Assembly (NCBI GenBank): GCA_903825315.1
Contig: CAIKAD010000001.1
Location: forward strand, 310,001-374,000
DNA length: 64,000 nucleotides
Reading direction: 5' to 3'
From: an uncultured Candidatus Peregrinibacteria bacterium
GTDB lineage: Bacteria > Patescibacteriota > Gracilibacteria > Peribacterales > Peribacteraceae
Under the pieces are notes generated by a model. It was not told the DNA's origin and made no database searches. It saw only the letters and a program-made list of their open reading frames with translations. Every line of letters begins with the position of its first letter. Within the stretch, counting starts at the first letter, position 1. A program made the position numbers and the translations under genes. Positions 1 to 8,956 of this stretch are shown one piece after another.

Positions 1-1908
1 TCGTCCACAGATGTCTTGAATGCGACAACCGAACAGTTAAATAATTTGAATACGCGAAGGAGAATCGTGGAAGGTCTTGCTGACGTTCGAGCATTTCAAG
101 CGGTACAACTTCCAACACAGGCGCCTCCAGGAGCGTCAATTGTGGAATTGCAGACCTTTAGGACAGGAGTAAATGCGCAGATCAGTACGATAGAAACCGC
201 AGAGTCAGCTTGGCGATTGATTGAAGAACAGCATCAACGCGATGTGCAAACTGATCAGAGTGAAATGAGCGTATACGAATCAGAATTACGAGCACATAAT
301 GATCAACTTGCTCGAAATCAGACGATTACACAGCAGGATGATGCAAGGCTAGCAGCGTATAATGCCGCAGTTATTGCTGCGACAAGGGCGGGCGCTCCTC
401 CTCCAGGGGCTCCTCCTACTGCTACGCCGCTTACGGTACCGCCTGCTGTTAGACCGAAACCCACACAACATCCTGCGCCATTATTCACGCCTATTGTTGT
501 TGGGGCACCAGTTGCTTGTACTATTCGGTCAGCAGACGAATTACGAACCAAACTTTCAGAATTTAGGAGCTTAGTGCGTGAAGTGGATCAGCACATTACA
601 TCGCTTCAGAGAAGGGGGGGTAGACTGGAGAGGATTTGTGAAGAGTTACAGAGACTTCAAATACAAAATATTCCAACACTATTCCCTCTGTTAGTTCGAT
701 TTGTAAATCCCGGTCCGCCACCAACTTTTCTCCCCAACGCCATTCGTGCAAGTACGGATTGGGATGCAATAGCTAGAGAAATTGAGAGATCGATTCCTGG
801 TGGACTCAGCACACTTCAAGAGTATGACACGCAGATCCCCGCAGAGATTGCGCGTAGTAGGGTGCCAGAAGGATCCGATGCCTGCTGGGCAGTCATACGC
901 AGAGGGTTGGCCAATCAAGGTATCCGTGGAACACAACAGGACAATACGATTGAGTATATGAAGGCGCGAGTAGAATTATCACCTGAATCTACTCGAGATG
1001 TAGAGACGCTGAGTGAGGCCGCATTTCCGTACATGCCACCCGCAGGGGTACAGGGAGTAGAGGAGGAGAGGAATGTTATGCGCGATTGGAACCAAGGCAG
1101 TAATATCCGTAGAATTCCCGTGATTACGAGGTTTAATCCTTGGGAGCAATATCGCGACCGACTCTTCACGCGCGAGCGGCTGGGTGTGGCATGGGCCGAT
1201 ATGGATGCGATACAGAACCGTCGGGATCTGACGATTCCCCAGCTTATCGACATCTACTTCCGCACCAAATACCTTTTGGAGTTACCCGTGGACAAACCTC
1301 ATCGCCTGCCTCAGACACGTGAAATCATTTCTTTTATGCGCCGCTTACACGGAACAATCCTTCAACGTGGTCGGGAAAATTTCGGCGTGGCAACCGGTAT
1401 GAAACAGGAGGAATTGAAGCGACTCTATGAAATGATGCACGTCGATGAGAAGCAGGCGCCTCAGATGACATCGGCAGAGCGGCTTCAGGCGCTGCATACA
1501 TTCCTCATGAGTGGGGGCGGGGCATATATGGAGAAGAACGGAGCCAGTATTGATCGCATGGCTACGGAGGCGTATCGACCAATTAAGGAGGTTATTGAGA
1601 ATCGTGAACGTCGTCGCAAGTTTGTGAGTAATGCTTTGTACGGGAATCCATATCTGAGTGGGTGGGGTGTAGTAAAAGGAGGCGGGAGAATTGTGAAGAA
1701 ACTTGCCTACAATCTTCCCGTTGGGGGTATAAAAAAGGTAGGAAAGGAACTTTCGGAGAACCGCAAGCCCATCGCACTCGGCGCAATAGCAGGGGTATGG
1801 ATGGGGCCGGCCGGGATGTTACTCGGTGCAGGCGCCGGTTATGCGTATGCCAAGATTTTCGGTAAAGAAGGCGGGGGAAACGGAGGAGGAAATAGCGGCC
1901 ATCATTGA
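1..1908 (+). CDS. Large coiled-coil protein with C-terminal glycine-rich membrane segment (5'-partial)
   Basis: I do not recognise a family. The reading frame is open to the left edge, so the true start lies outside the window; the first in-window start codon is a TTG at 16. The visible part (about 635 residues) has an acidic, charged N-terminal helix-rich region, a proline/alanine-rich linker at about residues 115-160, a long mixed alpha-helical middle, and near the C-terminus a glycine-zipper-like hydrophobic stretch (ALGAIAGVWMGPAGMLLGAG) followed by a Gly/Asn/His tail. One membrane-inserted hairpin or segment at the end is likely. It is followed after 11 bases by another unknown gene and then by a 1159-residue coiled-coil protein, suggesting one operon. 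Codon use looks like the rest of the window. Function unknown. Confidence 0.8.
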   Translation, partial: SSTDVLNATTEQLNNLNTRRRIVEGLADVRAFQAVQLPTQAPPGASIVELQTFRTGVNAQISTIETAESAWRLIEEQHQRDVQTDQSEMSVYESELRAHNDQLARNQTITQQDDARLAAYNAAVIAATRAGAPPPGAPPTATPLTVPPAVRPKPTQHPAPLFTPIVVGAPVACTIRSADELRTKLSEFRSLVREVDQHITSLQRRGGRLERICEELQRLQIQNIPTLFPLLVRFVNPGPPPTFLPNAIRASTDWDAIAREIERSIPGGLSTLQEYDTQIPAEIARSRVPEGSDACWAVIRRGLANQGIRGTQQDNTIEYMKARVELSPESTRDVETLSEAAFPYMPPAGVQGVEEERNVMRDWNQGSNIRRIPVITRFNPWEQYRDRLFTRERLGVAWADMDAIQNRRDLTIPQLIDIYFRTKYLLELPVDKPHRLPQTREIISFMRRLHGTILQRGRENFGVATGMKQEELKRLYEMMHVDEKQAPQMTSAERLQALHTFLMSGGGAYMEKNGASIDRMATEAYRPIKEVIENRERRRKFVSNALYGNPYLSGWGVVKGGGRIVKKLAYNLPVGGIKKVGKELSENRKPIALGAIAGVWMGPAGMLLGAGAGYAYAKIFGKEGGGNGGGNSGHH

Positions 1909-1919
1909 TATTTGAATCT

Positions 1920-2294
1920 ATGAACACACATCTCTATACACCCATTGGCCTTCCAGAAACGCTCTCGCGTATGGTTGCGGAGGCAACCATGGAGATGCCG
2001 GTCATGCAGCAACCGGACGGTGCGGAGTTCATCCGATCTGTGTACCTGGAAGTGACGGAGGCATTCTGGCGGAACTACCTTGTGATGTTGCCTCTCGAGG
2101 CGCGGCAGGCGTATCGCGATGCGTTCGACAAGGATGATCAGACGAAAGTGGAAGCATGGTTCCGCTCTTATGCAAACTTTGAACAGGATGAGGAAGCAGA
2201 GGCGCGAGGCGCCAAGGTGTTGGAAGACATTGCGCTCAAACTTCCTGCCATCGTCAGAGAAGAGTTTGAGCAGCTTCTCTCACAAAGATCATGA
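1920..2294 (+). CDS. Small acidic helical protein of unknown function
   Basis: The product is 124 residues from ATG 1920; a TTG at 1905 overlapping the upstream stop is an alternative start. It is rich in acidic residues and predicted helix. The second half (DKDDQTKVEAWF..., ending in LPAIVREEFEQLL) faintly resembles short CPR proteins of the DUF5663 type, but this is a weak resemblance by eye. Its stop overlaps the ATG of the next gene by four bases (ATGA), so it is translationally coupled to the giant coiled-coil protein downstream. A partner or chaperone of that protein is possible but is inference only. Confidence 0.7.
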   Translation: MNTHLYTPIGLPETLSRMVAEATMEMPVMQQPDGAEFIRSVYLEVTEAFWRNYLVMLPLEARQAYRDAFDKDDQTKVEAWFRSYANFEQDEEAEARGAKVLEDIALKLPAIVREEFEQLLSQRS

Positions 2295-5200
2295 CTGATA
2301 TCAATCTTTTTCATCGGCAGGCATTCGACTGTATGAGGGAGAAACGGTTATGTCGTTTCGCGGAAAATCTTCCCGCAAGTCCCAATGTTCCGCCGCAACA
2401 GCCGCAGCTCAATCCCCAACAGCAAAGCTGGTGGGAGTGGGCAAAGGGCAAAGGGCTGGTTGGGGGGACGATTGATACGATCGGCACACTCGGTGTGGAG
2501 ACAGGAAAGTTTGTGGCGGTGACGGTTCCTGGATACTTCCTCGATCGCATCAAGGATGTGTGGAACCGTGTGACGCCAAGCAAGGAAGAGGCGCAGGCGT
2601 TTCTCACGAATACGGCAAGCTTCTTTCGCGACGTTCCGGTATTGGGCGAGATGATGAGGAGTACGGTCCTCGATGCGGACTACCAGACACTCAAGAACCT
2701 CACAGATCATGAGAAGTGGATTGCGGCGTTCCGCGACCCGGATATTCTCACCAAGAGCGCTGTTATACCCCAGCCTAGTGGCATGTTTGGACCTCGTGAA
2801 TTCCTGGCATCTATTGCGCCGGAGGAACGTCAGAAACTGTACATGTCGTATATCGACAGATTTCTCCCTCCAGGCATCCAGGAAGACATTGTGCGCAAGA
2901 GCCGCGAACCCGCACAATTGGAGACACAGGTTTGGAATAACTTGGCTACAGCTCTTCCTGACGCATTGAAGCCGCCAGAAGATAGGTTGCCGCGGGGTAC
3001 ATTTCTTCCTGCAGGAACGATACTGCCTGAGGGTACCTTATTCAACAGGAGGGGTCCGGAGGGGAAACTTGTTCCGCCAATCATCGAAGATCCTAAGGAC
3101 ATTGCACCTGAATTCATCCCCCCGCGCGGTCTCTTCCTTCCGGCAGGCGCAACGATTCCCGCTGGTGCCATCATTCCCGAAGAGGTGGAGCCGCAGGAAT
3201 GGCGCAAGAAGTCTCCGCAAGACCGCTGGCGCGACGTGCACGGAATGCTCCCCCGTTTGAATCGGGTCATGGGGGGTATCATGGGCACCGAAGCGCCGGA
3301 TAACCTGGACATCGATGAGCAGTCTTGGGCGAGACAGACACTTGCCGAATACTACCGACCCGATGATCAACGCCCACAGAAAGGATTGTGGAATGATTTG
3401 GAAGTCGCGTTCTCTCAACAGCGAAACCGAGGTTTTGGGCCTGCTGCCACCAGTCCGGAACTTCTCGCGCAAAGATTGGCACCTTCGCGTTTGCGCGGTG
3501 CTTTGGCGCTTGGTGTTCTTCAGCAGCCCGATCTTGAACGGCTGCAGTCGCTTCTTCAACAGCGGGAGTTTGAACGAAATATTGCCATTGGGCGCGTTGC
3601 CAAACGCGTGGAGGATACAACGCAGGCTTCCAAGCGGGAGTTTGCACGGGAGGCAATGGATTTGCGAGACGTGTGGTATGGGATGTCAGGGCCGGAAAAG
3701 CTCGTGTTGTTTGTGATGGGTGCTTTTCTTCTTACCAAGAAAGGCTTCCGGAACGTGGCAGCAGCGCTGGGAGTGGGTTACTTTGCGACTAAGTTTCTCT
3801 TTAAGGTTGATGATCCAGTAGGTTCTCTTTCGAAATGGTTGAATAAGCCGATCGGAGCGCTGACCAAAGGCTCACGAAATGTGATGGGGGAGTGGGCACC
3901 GGGATATCGGCCGGACATTCAGGAGCGTTCGAGAGTGATGCTGGGGTTTCTCAGTGATTTTGACCGTGAACACATGGAAACGCAGGCGCAAGGGTTTGCG
4001 CTCCTCTCAGACGTGCAAATGGGAAGGTTGGCAGAGAATTTCCGCCAGGATGAAAAGGGTACTTGGATCCTCGATATTTCACGGGGTAATACGGTCGACA
4101 AGAGTATGGAGTTGGCAGCCAAGGAGTATGGATGGACAAAGGGGTACAAGAAATTCTTTATGGAGAGTCCCCAGAATCTTCCTCAAGTGAGTGATGCCGT
4201 CGCATTCATGTTCTACAAGAAGGCTGCGGAAAATCCGGCTCATGCCGCTGCAGTAGAGAAGGTAGAAGAGGCAATGCGCATGCTTCCTGTGGGCTGCACA
4301 TATACCAATTTGGCCACCTATCACTTCGCCGGCGATGCAGTTGAATCCGTGGAAAACAATAAGAAAGTGCAGGAAGCGGCTCGGGAATACAATCGTCTCG
4401 TTGCCGCCGGTCGAGCTGCGTGTGTAGGAAGCGATATGAAACTAGGGGCCTATGTTGAGAACCTTCTTGGATTGCAGCGGAGGCGACTGGAGGCGAAGAA
4501 CGGCGCTTCACGGCAACCCCAAGCGGCGCCAAACGCTGCTCCTCCTCAATCGGTACATCTTGCCACCGCAGAAGGGACGAATCGCGCGCTTGCCGACCTG
4601 CAGCGCGCACGACCCACTGTTGCTGCGGAACGCACGAGGGATCTGGAAGAGCAGCAGCGCATGCTTACCACAGCGGAAGCAACACGAAGAACGTCCGAGG
4701 AAGCCCTCCGTACTGCGCGCGCAGAAGAGGCGAGGCGACGGCAAGAAGCTGTAACTACCACAAACAGGACTCCTCCGGATGAGGCGGTTTCGGAAAAAAC
4801 AATCGAAGTGAGCACGCGTCAGCGGGAAATCGCAGAGGCCAGAAACGGGCGCGACATAGTTGCCGCGGATACTGCTCGCACGGCGATGGATATTGCCTCT
4901 CAGAAGGCGTTAACGGAGGCGGCGAAGATGAATGTGGAGGAACTGCAACGGCAGAGAGACCTTCCTGTAGCATCGTCTCAAGCGACAGAGGCGGCGCGTA
5001 TTAATCGTCTTCTCGTGGCAGCCCAACAGCAGCAAGCGGAAGCGGAACTCCAGCAGAAGCAATTAGAGACCATCAAGGCGGACAAGGATCGAATTCTCTT
5101 AGTCCGCCAGGCAGACATAGAGGTTGCGGAACAGCGGCAAGCCCTCGCACAGGCAGAATTGAAGGAAGCGCAAGCAGTGGCAAAGCGGGACGTACTCTCC

Positions 5201-5770
5201 AGTGAAGCGACAAAGAAATTGTCAGAGTTGAGTGCGGCGCGTACGGCACAGGAAGAGGCACAAAAGAAAGTCGATGCGCTAACATCTAGCACTCCTGCCA
5301 CGGAAGCACAGGAAAGCAGGGATGCTCTCGCTGCGGCGAAGGCAAAGGTCGCGGTAGCGCAGAACGCACTCACAGCTGCCGAGGCCGCCAAGACCACCGC
5401 GGAAAATGCCGCCACCGCAGAGCGTCCTATTGTGGAAGCTGCTTCCAAAGCAGTGAAAATCAGCGAGGCGCAGCAGAGGGTTGTGGTTGCGGATCAGGAT
5501 CAAAGGAAGGCGCAAGCAGTTAAAGGAGAGAAAGACATTGCTCTCACGAAAGCAAAAGAGAAGGTGGAAGAGCTGCAGAAAGTTTTCAACGGCATTCCTG
5601 CTGAGCAGTCGCGACAAACGGAGAGGGCGCAGGCAGCTCTTGAGTTGGATACTGCACGAGCAGCGAAAATAACCGCAGAAGTTAATGCCACAACGGCGGC
5701 AGAGGAACTTAGTCGCAAGAACCAGGCTGTACAGCAAGCTCGAACGGCATTGGAAACGGCGAAGCAATAA
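2291..5770 (+). CDS. Giant membrane-anchored coiled-coil protein
   Basis: The 1159-residue protein is not assigned to a family. Near residues 230-305 there are two copies of a short proline/glycine repeat of the form LPxGTxLPxG (one reads LPAGTILPEGTLF, the other LPAGATIPAGAIIPEE). At about residues 470-510 there is a hydrophobic stretch (KLVLFVMGAFLLTKKGF, then AAALGVGYFATKFLF) that should form one or two membrane segments. From about residue 760 to the end the sequence is a continuous Ala/Glu/Gln/Lys-rich coiled coil about 400 residues long. There is no N-terminal signal peptide. The layout suggests a long filamentous or tethering protein held in the membrane by its middle. It is coupled to the preceding gene by an ATGA overlap and followed by a terminator. 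Function unknown. Confidence 0.85.
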   Translation: MTDINLFHRQAFDCMREKRLCRFAENLPASPNVPPQQPQLNPQQQSWWEWAKGKGLVGGTIDTIGTLGVETGKFVAVTVPGYFLDRIKDVWNRVTPSKEEAQAFLTNTASFFRDVPVLGEMMRSTVLDADYQTLKNLTDHEKWIAAFRDPDILTKSAVIPQPSGMFGPREFLASIAPEERQKLYMSYIDRFLPPGIQEDIVRKSREPAQLETQVWNNLATALPDALKPPEDRLPRGTFLPAGTILPEGTLFNRRGPEGKLVPPIIEDPKDIAPEFIPPRGLFLPAGATIPAGAIIPEEVEPQEWRKKSPQDRWRDVHGMLPRLNRVMGGIMGTEAPDNLDIDEQSWARQTLAEYYRPDDQRPQKGLWNDLEVAFSQQRNRGFGPAATSPELLAQRLAPSRLRGALALGVLQQPDLERLQSLLQQREFERNIAIGRVAKRVEDTTQASKREFAREAMDLRDVWYGMSGPEKLVLFVMGAFLLTKKGFRNVAAALGVGYFATKFLFKVDDPVGSLSKWLNKPIGALTKGSRNVMGEWAPGYRPDIQERSRVMLGFLSDFDREHMETQAQGFALLSDVQMGRLAENFRQDEKGTWILDISRGNTVDKSMELAAKEYGWTKGYKKFFMESPQNLPQVSDAVAFMFYKKAAENPAHAAAVEKVEEAMRMLPVGCTYTNLATYHFAGDAVESVENNKKVQEAAREYNRLVAAGRAACVGSDMKLGAYVENLLGLQRRRLEAKNGASRQPQAAPNAAPPQSVHLATAEGTNRALADLQRARPTVAAERTRDLEEQQRMLTTAEATRRTSEEALRTARAEEARRRQEAVTTTNRTPPDEAVSEKTIEVSTRQREIAEARNGRDIVAADTARTAMDIASQKALTEAAKMNVEELQRQRDLPVASSQATEAARINRLLVAAQQQQAEAELQQKQLETIKADKDRILLVRQADIEVAEQRQALAQAELKEAQAVAKRDVLSSEATKKLSELSAARTAQEEAQKKVDALTSSTPATEAQESRDALAAAKAKVAVAQNALTAAEAAKTTAENAATAERPIVEAASKAVKISEAQQRVVVADQDQRKAQAVKGEKDIALTKAKEKVEELQKVFNGIPAEQSRQTERAQAALELDTARAAKITAEVNATTAAEELSRKNQAVQQARTALETAKQ

Positions 5771-5785
5771 ATAACATTATCATCT

Positions 5786-5815
5786 AAAAGAGACAGGCTT
5801 GCGCCTGCCTCTTTT
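5786..5815. terminator. Bidirectional intrinsic terminator
   Basis: A 13-base stem with one mismatch (AAAAGAGACAGGC / GCCTGCCTCTTTT) and a TTGC loop is flanked by A-run and T-run ends. It lies in the 69-base spacer between two convergent genes and can serve both strands. Confidence 0.85.
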
Positions 5816-5839
5816 GCCCTTCTTTGCTGTGGACGTTGG

Positions 5840-6442
5840 TTAGGTGGTGGATTTCGCGGCGGGTTCCGTTGCGGGCTTTGCACCGTACACTGCGGGTGCG
5901 GAAGGCCCGCTCGGCAATCCGTACCATACCGAGATGGAGTTGGCCGTATTGGCCTGTTTTGGAAGCTCGTAGTGGAACACGCCACTCGAATCGGGCCTGA
6001 TCGGGCCGATAACATCGGTGTAGAACTTGTCGCCACCGAGGTCTGCCTTGACGGCGAACCAGCGGGGTTTCCCGATGCCCACAGGCATTTCCCAAGTGAC
6101 TTCTTTCACCTTCTTTTCCTCCTCAATCGAGGAGTCACGGGTTTTCCCCGTTTCCTTCACCGCGACGTTGCGCGGTTCGGGGGAGATGAAAAAGTTCTCG
6201 GAGGTGCCGCTGATGCTGAGTCCCCAAATGCCGAGAGCGATGAGGGCAACACCGATCACGATAATGCCGATGCCGGCCACGCTCGTGGCCCACTTGAGTT
6301 CCGCAACACCGCCGGTTAGGACTGCCTTTGGCTTCCTTGCGTTACCGAGGATCAAAAGCAATGCCCCTGCTCCAATCAAGAGCGAGTAGAGAACGGTCTG
6401 ATAGAGGCTGACTGACGATCCGGTGTACAACATCTGGTTCAT
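5840..6442 (-). CDS. Two-TM membrane protein with soluble C-terminal domain
   Basis: The product is 200 residues. The start is ATG 6442, preceded by an AAAGAAAGGA-type ribosome binding site. Two hydrophobic segments (about residues 16-33, LYSLLIGAGALLLILG, and 52-75, VAGIGIIVIGVALIALGIWG) are followed by a charged, probably beta-rich domain of about 120 residues and an Ala/Pro/Lys-rich tail. The second half contains short motifs such as ISVWYGLPSG but matches no family I know. It is convergent with the giant coiled-coil gene and shares its terminator. Confidence 0.75.
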   Translation of the reverse strand: MNQMLYTGSSVSLYQTVLYSLLIGAGALLLILGNARKPKAVLTGGVAELKWATSVAGIGIIVIGVALIALGIWGLSISGTSENFFISPEPRNVAVKETGKTRDSSIEEEKKVKEVTWEMPVGIGKPRWFAVKADLGGDKFYTDVIGPIRPDSSGVFHYELPKQANTANSISVWYGLPSGPSAPAVYGAKPATEPAAKSTT

Positions 6443-7079
6443 GGCAAATCCTTTCTTTGGATGCCAAGGATTTCTTCCACACTACTACAAACCAACCATT
6501 GGCCGCAGCTGTGAAAGAACTAATAGTGATTATTACATATTGAATAACTTATGTCAATAATTGAGGATTGGCTAACCAAAGCCAATAAGAGAGGTGAGGG
6601 GACGGCACTATCTCTTTCCAAGCATCACATGTTCTAGAGTGATCATGGTCCACAAATTCGATGTAGGTTGTCACATCAATAAAGCTCAATAGTCGGCAAC
6701 CGGAGCGGCGAATGTAACATTCGCTGAGGGCGCTGGGGGGGGGCTATGGTAAAAAGCCAATTCAACAATGTCTATATCGTTCTCTCTATGTATTAAAGAT
6801 GACTTGTAGTTCCCCACGGGTCCTGTCTTCCTATATGTGAATTGAAGATGGAATCTTAAGAGGGCCTGTTCCGCGCTTGGGGAAACAGGATGCTTGGGGG
6901 ATTCTGTCAAAGAACAGCAACTTACAGTGCTAATATAGATAACTGTCAATTATCATGACGGGAAGCGGAACAGGTCATTGCTTGTTTGCAGCTGTTCCCT
7001 CCACTACCATCCGTCCGGCTCCGTCCCTGACATCACCGGGACTTCGCCGGGACACGCCCGATTCCCCCGCATACAAGCC
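6443..7079. other. 637-base intergenic region with several inverted repeats
   Basis: No convincing gene is seen. The region is AT-rich on the left and contains several short perfect inverted repeats: ATTGGCT-6-AGCCAAT (6567-6586), GCGAATG-TAA-CATTCGC (6708-6724), a CCTGTTCC-containing hairpin (6865-6889), and GGAACAG-18-CTGTTCC (6967-6998). CCTGTTCCGC at 6865-6874 is also an exact inverted copy of 6965-6974. The last elements lie in the probable leader of carA. It may hold the carA promoter and a leader structure, or a small RNA; the sequence alone does not decide. Confidence 0.4.
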
Positions 7080-8207
7080 ATGGCCTCACTCATTCTCTCT
7101 GACGGTACGGTGTTCACCGGCCAGTCGTTCGGTTGTGCATGCGATACGGACGGAGAAGTCGTCTTCAACACCGGGATGGCGGGGTACACGGAGAGCCTTA
7201 CGGATCCCAGCTACCGCGGCCAGATTCTCACATTCACATATCCACTCATCGGCAACTACGGCGTGCCTTCGGAAAAACTTACTACCTGGGGGTTTAGTGA
7301 GAACTTTGAGAGCGAGAACATCCATGTGCGCGGGGTAATTGTGGAACAGGTGAGCCCGTCCTACAGCCACCATGCAGCCGTAAGTTCCCTCCAGAATTGG
7401 ATGGAAAAGCACAAGGTGCCTGGTATTACAGGGATCGACACGCGGGCTTTGACAAAGAAGTTGCGAGAGCATGGAGTCATGCTTGGACGCATTGTTCAGG
7501 ACGATGCAAAATTGGAAGTGCAAAATGCAACATTGGAAATACCAGATCCCAACTTGAACAATCTCGTCGCGGAGGTGAGCTGCAAGGAGCCCATCACGTA
7601 CGATCCCAAGGGGGCGATGGAAAAGATTCCCACGCTCATTGCGTACGATTGCGGCATTAAAAGGAACATTCTCCGGAGTTTCCTCAGGAGGGGAGTGCGC
7701 GTTGTCCGAGTCCCATGGGATTACGATCTCGATGCGTACAACGGTGCGTACCAGGGCGTTTTCATCAGCAACGGACCGGGTGACCCCAAGATGTGCACGG
7801 CGACGATTGCAAATATCCAGAAGGCTCTGCAGAAGAACGTCCTCACGTTCGGTATTTGTCTTGGCAACCAGCTCCTGGCGCTTGCGGTGGGAGGGGATAC
7901 ATACAAGCTCAAGTACGGGCATCGCGGCGTCAACCAGCCAGCCATTGAGCATCGAGACGGCAAAGCGACGGATCGTTGTATCATCACGTCGCAGAACCAT
8001 GGATTTGCCGTCGACGCATCAAAGCTCCCGACCGACTGGTCCGTGTGGTTTACCAACGGGAACGACGGAACAGTGGAGGGTATCCGTCACGCGGGCGACC
8101 GCGCATTTTCCGTCCAGTTTCATCCTGAAGCGGCGCCGGGACCGGAGGATGCAAGCTATCTTTTCGATGATTTTGTGGGGATGCTGAGGAAGGAGATGGC
8201 GGCGTGA
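7080..8207 (+). CDS. carA: Carbamoyl-phosphate synthase small (glutaminase) subunit
   Basis: The glutaminase subunit hydrolyses glutamine and channels ammonia to CarB for carbamoyl phosphate (pyrimidine/arginine synthesis). ATG 7080 gives the canonical N-terminus (MASLILSDGTVFTGQSFG); upstream in-frame sequence looks non-coding. The product is 375 residues, normal for the family. The N-terminal CarA domain covers about 1-150 and the class I glutamine amidotransferase domain about 190-375. The nucleophile is Cys260 in FGICLGNQLLALA (Asn where many CarA have His), and the triad partners are His348 and Glu350 in QFHPEA. carB is not adjacent; the next gene is convergent purN. The linker between the domains (nt 7500-7560) is low-complexity at the DNA level and resembles the AT-rich repeat words in nearby spacers, though its length looks normal. 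Confidence 0.95.
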   Translation: MASLILSDGTVFTGQSFGCACDTDGEVVFNTGMAGYTESLTDPSYRGQILTFTYPLIGNYGVPSEKLTTWGFSENFESENIHVRGVIVEQVSPSYSHHAAVSSLQNWMEKHKVPGITGIDTRALTKKLREHGVMLGRIVQDDAKLEVQNATLEIPDPNLNNLVAEVSCKEPITYDPKGAMEKIPTLIAYDCGIKRNILRSFLRRGVRVVRVPWDYDLDAYNGAYQGVFISNGPGDPKMCTATIANIQKALQKNVLTFGICLGNQLLALAVGGDTYKLKYGHRGVNQPAIEHRDGKATDRCIITSQNHGFAVDASKLPTDWSVWFTNGNDGTVEGIRHAGDRAFSVQFHPEAAPGPEDASYLFDDFVGMLRKEMAA

Positions 8208-8210
8208 TGG

Positions 8211-8329
8211 GGAATCCGAAGAATCCAAGGAAACCGAAGAAACCGAAGTGCGGAAAACTATAGAGTGTCGTAGCAGGGAAGAGTCATCCCCTCGGATTCC
8301 TTGGATTCATCGGTTTCTTCGGTTTCTTG
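8211..8329. repeat. 9-base-periodic inverted repeat between convergent carA and purN
   Basis: The left arm (8211-8247) is built of 9-base words of the type GAATCCGAA / GAAACCGAA. The right arm (8293-8329) carries the same words in inverted orientation. The arms can fold imperfectly across a 45-base loop. It fills the space between two convergent genes and may act as a transcription-end structure. Related words occur at 9487-9510, 30246-30385 and 51955-51998. Confidence 0.7.
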
Positions 8330-8338
8330 CAACAACGC

Positions 8339-8941
8339 TCACAGCTTCATCTCCCCCCGCTCAATCATTTGCAGCACCCGCGGGTACCATTCCTTTTCCA
8401 GCTCCTGAACGCGTGCTTGCAGCGTCTCCGGCGTGTCATCGGGCAGGACGGGGCAGGTTTTTTGGAGAAGAATCTTCCCCGTATCCACGCCGTGGTCCAT
8501 GAGGTGAATCGAGACGCCGCTCTCCTTGTCCCCGGAAGCCAACACCGCGTCATGCACGTGATGACCGTACATGCCCTTGCCTCCGTACTTGGGGAGGAGC
8601 GCGGGGTGCACGTTGATGATGCGCCATGCCTTTGTAAAGTTTGGCGAGAGGATCCACATCCAGCCGACAGCGGCGAGGAGGACATCATCGGATGGAACGT
8701 TGTCGCGGAGTTCATCGATGGCACGGTTGAGTTTGCGCTCGTAGTCCTCCTTGCTCTCACCGGAGACCCTCTCGACGATGCTTACGGGTATGTTTGCCGC
8801 CTTCGCCTTATCGATGCATCCGCGGTCCGATCGGTCCGTTACCAGTCCCAGGCACTTCATGGTCAGCGAACCGTCGGCGATGCGGTCCAGTATCGCCTGG
8901 AATGTAGTGCCGCGGGAGGAGCTCAGGGCAATGAAGAACAT
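8339..8941 (-). CDS. purN: Phosphoribosylglycinamide formyltransferase
   Basis: The enzyme transfers a formyl group from 10-formyl-THF to GAR in purine synthesis. ATG 8941 is chosen because it gives the family N-terminus (MFFIALSSSRGTTFQAILD); the frame is open further upstream, but only through a palindromic repeat. The product is 200 residues. Catalytic residues are visible: Asn110 and His112 in INVHPALLPKYGGKGMYGHH and Asp153 in HGVDTGKIL. The phosphate-binding loop is SSSRGTT rather than the usual SGNGSN type, so a related formyltransferase function is conceivable. No other pur genes are nearby. The upstream CofE-like gene is on the same strand, separated by a MITE-like element. Confidence 0.88.
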   Translation of the reverse strand: MFFIALSSSRGTTFQAILDRIADGSLTMKCLGLVTDRSDRGCIDKAKAANIPVSIVERVSGESKEDYERKLNRAIDELRDNVPSDDVLLAAVGWMWILSPNFTKAWRIINVHPALLPKYGGKGMYGHHVHDAVLASGDKESGVSIHLMDHGVDTGKILLQKTCPVLPDDTPETLQARVQELEKEWYPRVLQMIERGEMKL

Positions 8942-8956
8942 GAGGGTATGGTAGCA

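Noticed and set aside
6686..6949. Possible 87-residue minus-strand gene in the carA upstream spacer
   Set aside because: No ribosome binding site, poor coding composition, and it runs through the GCGAATG hairpin and a G-run.
8211..8329. CRISPR array (also considered for 30246-30385)
   Set aside because: Repeats are 9-base words without spacers and there are no cas genes.
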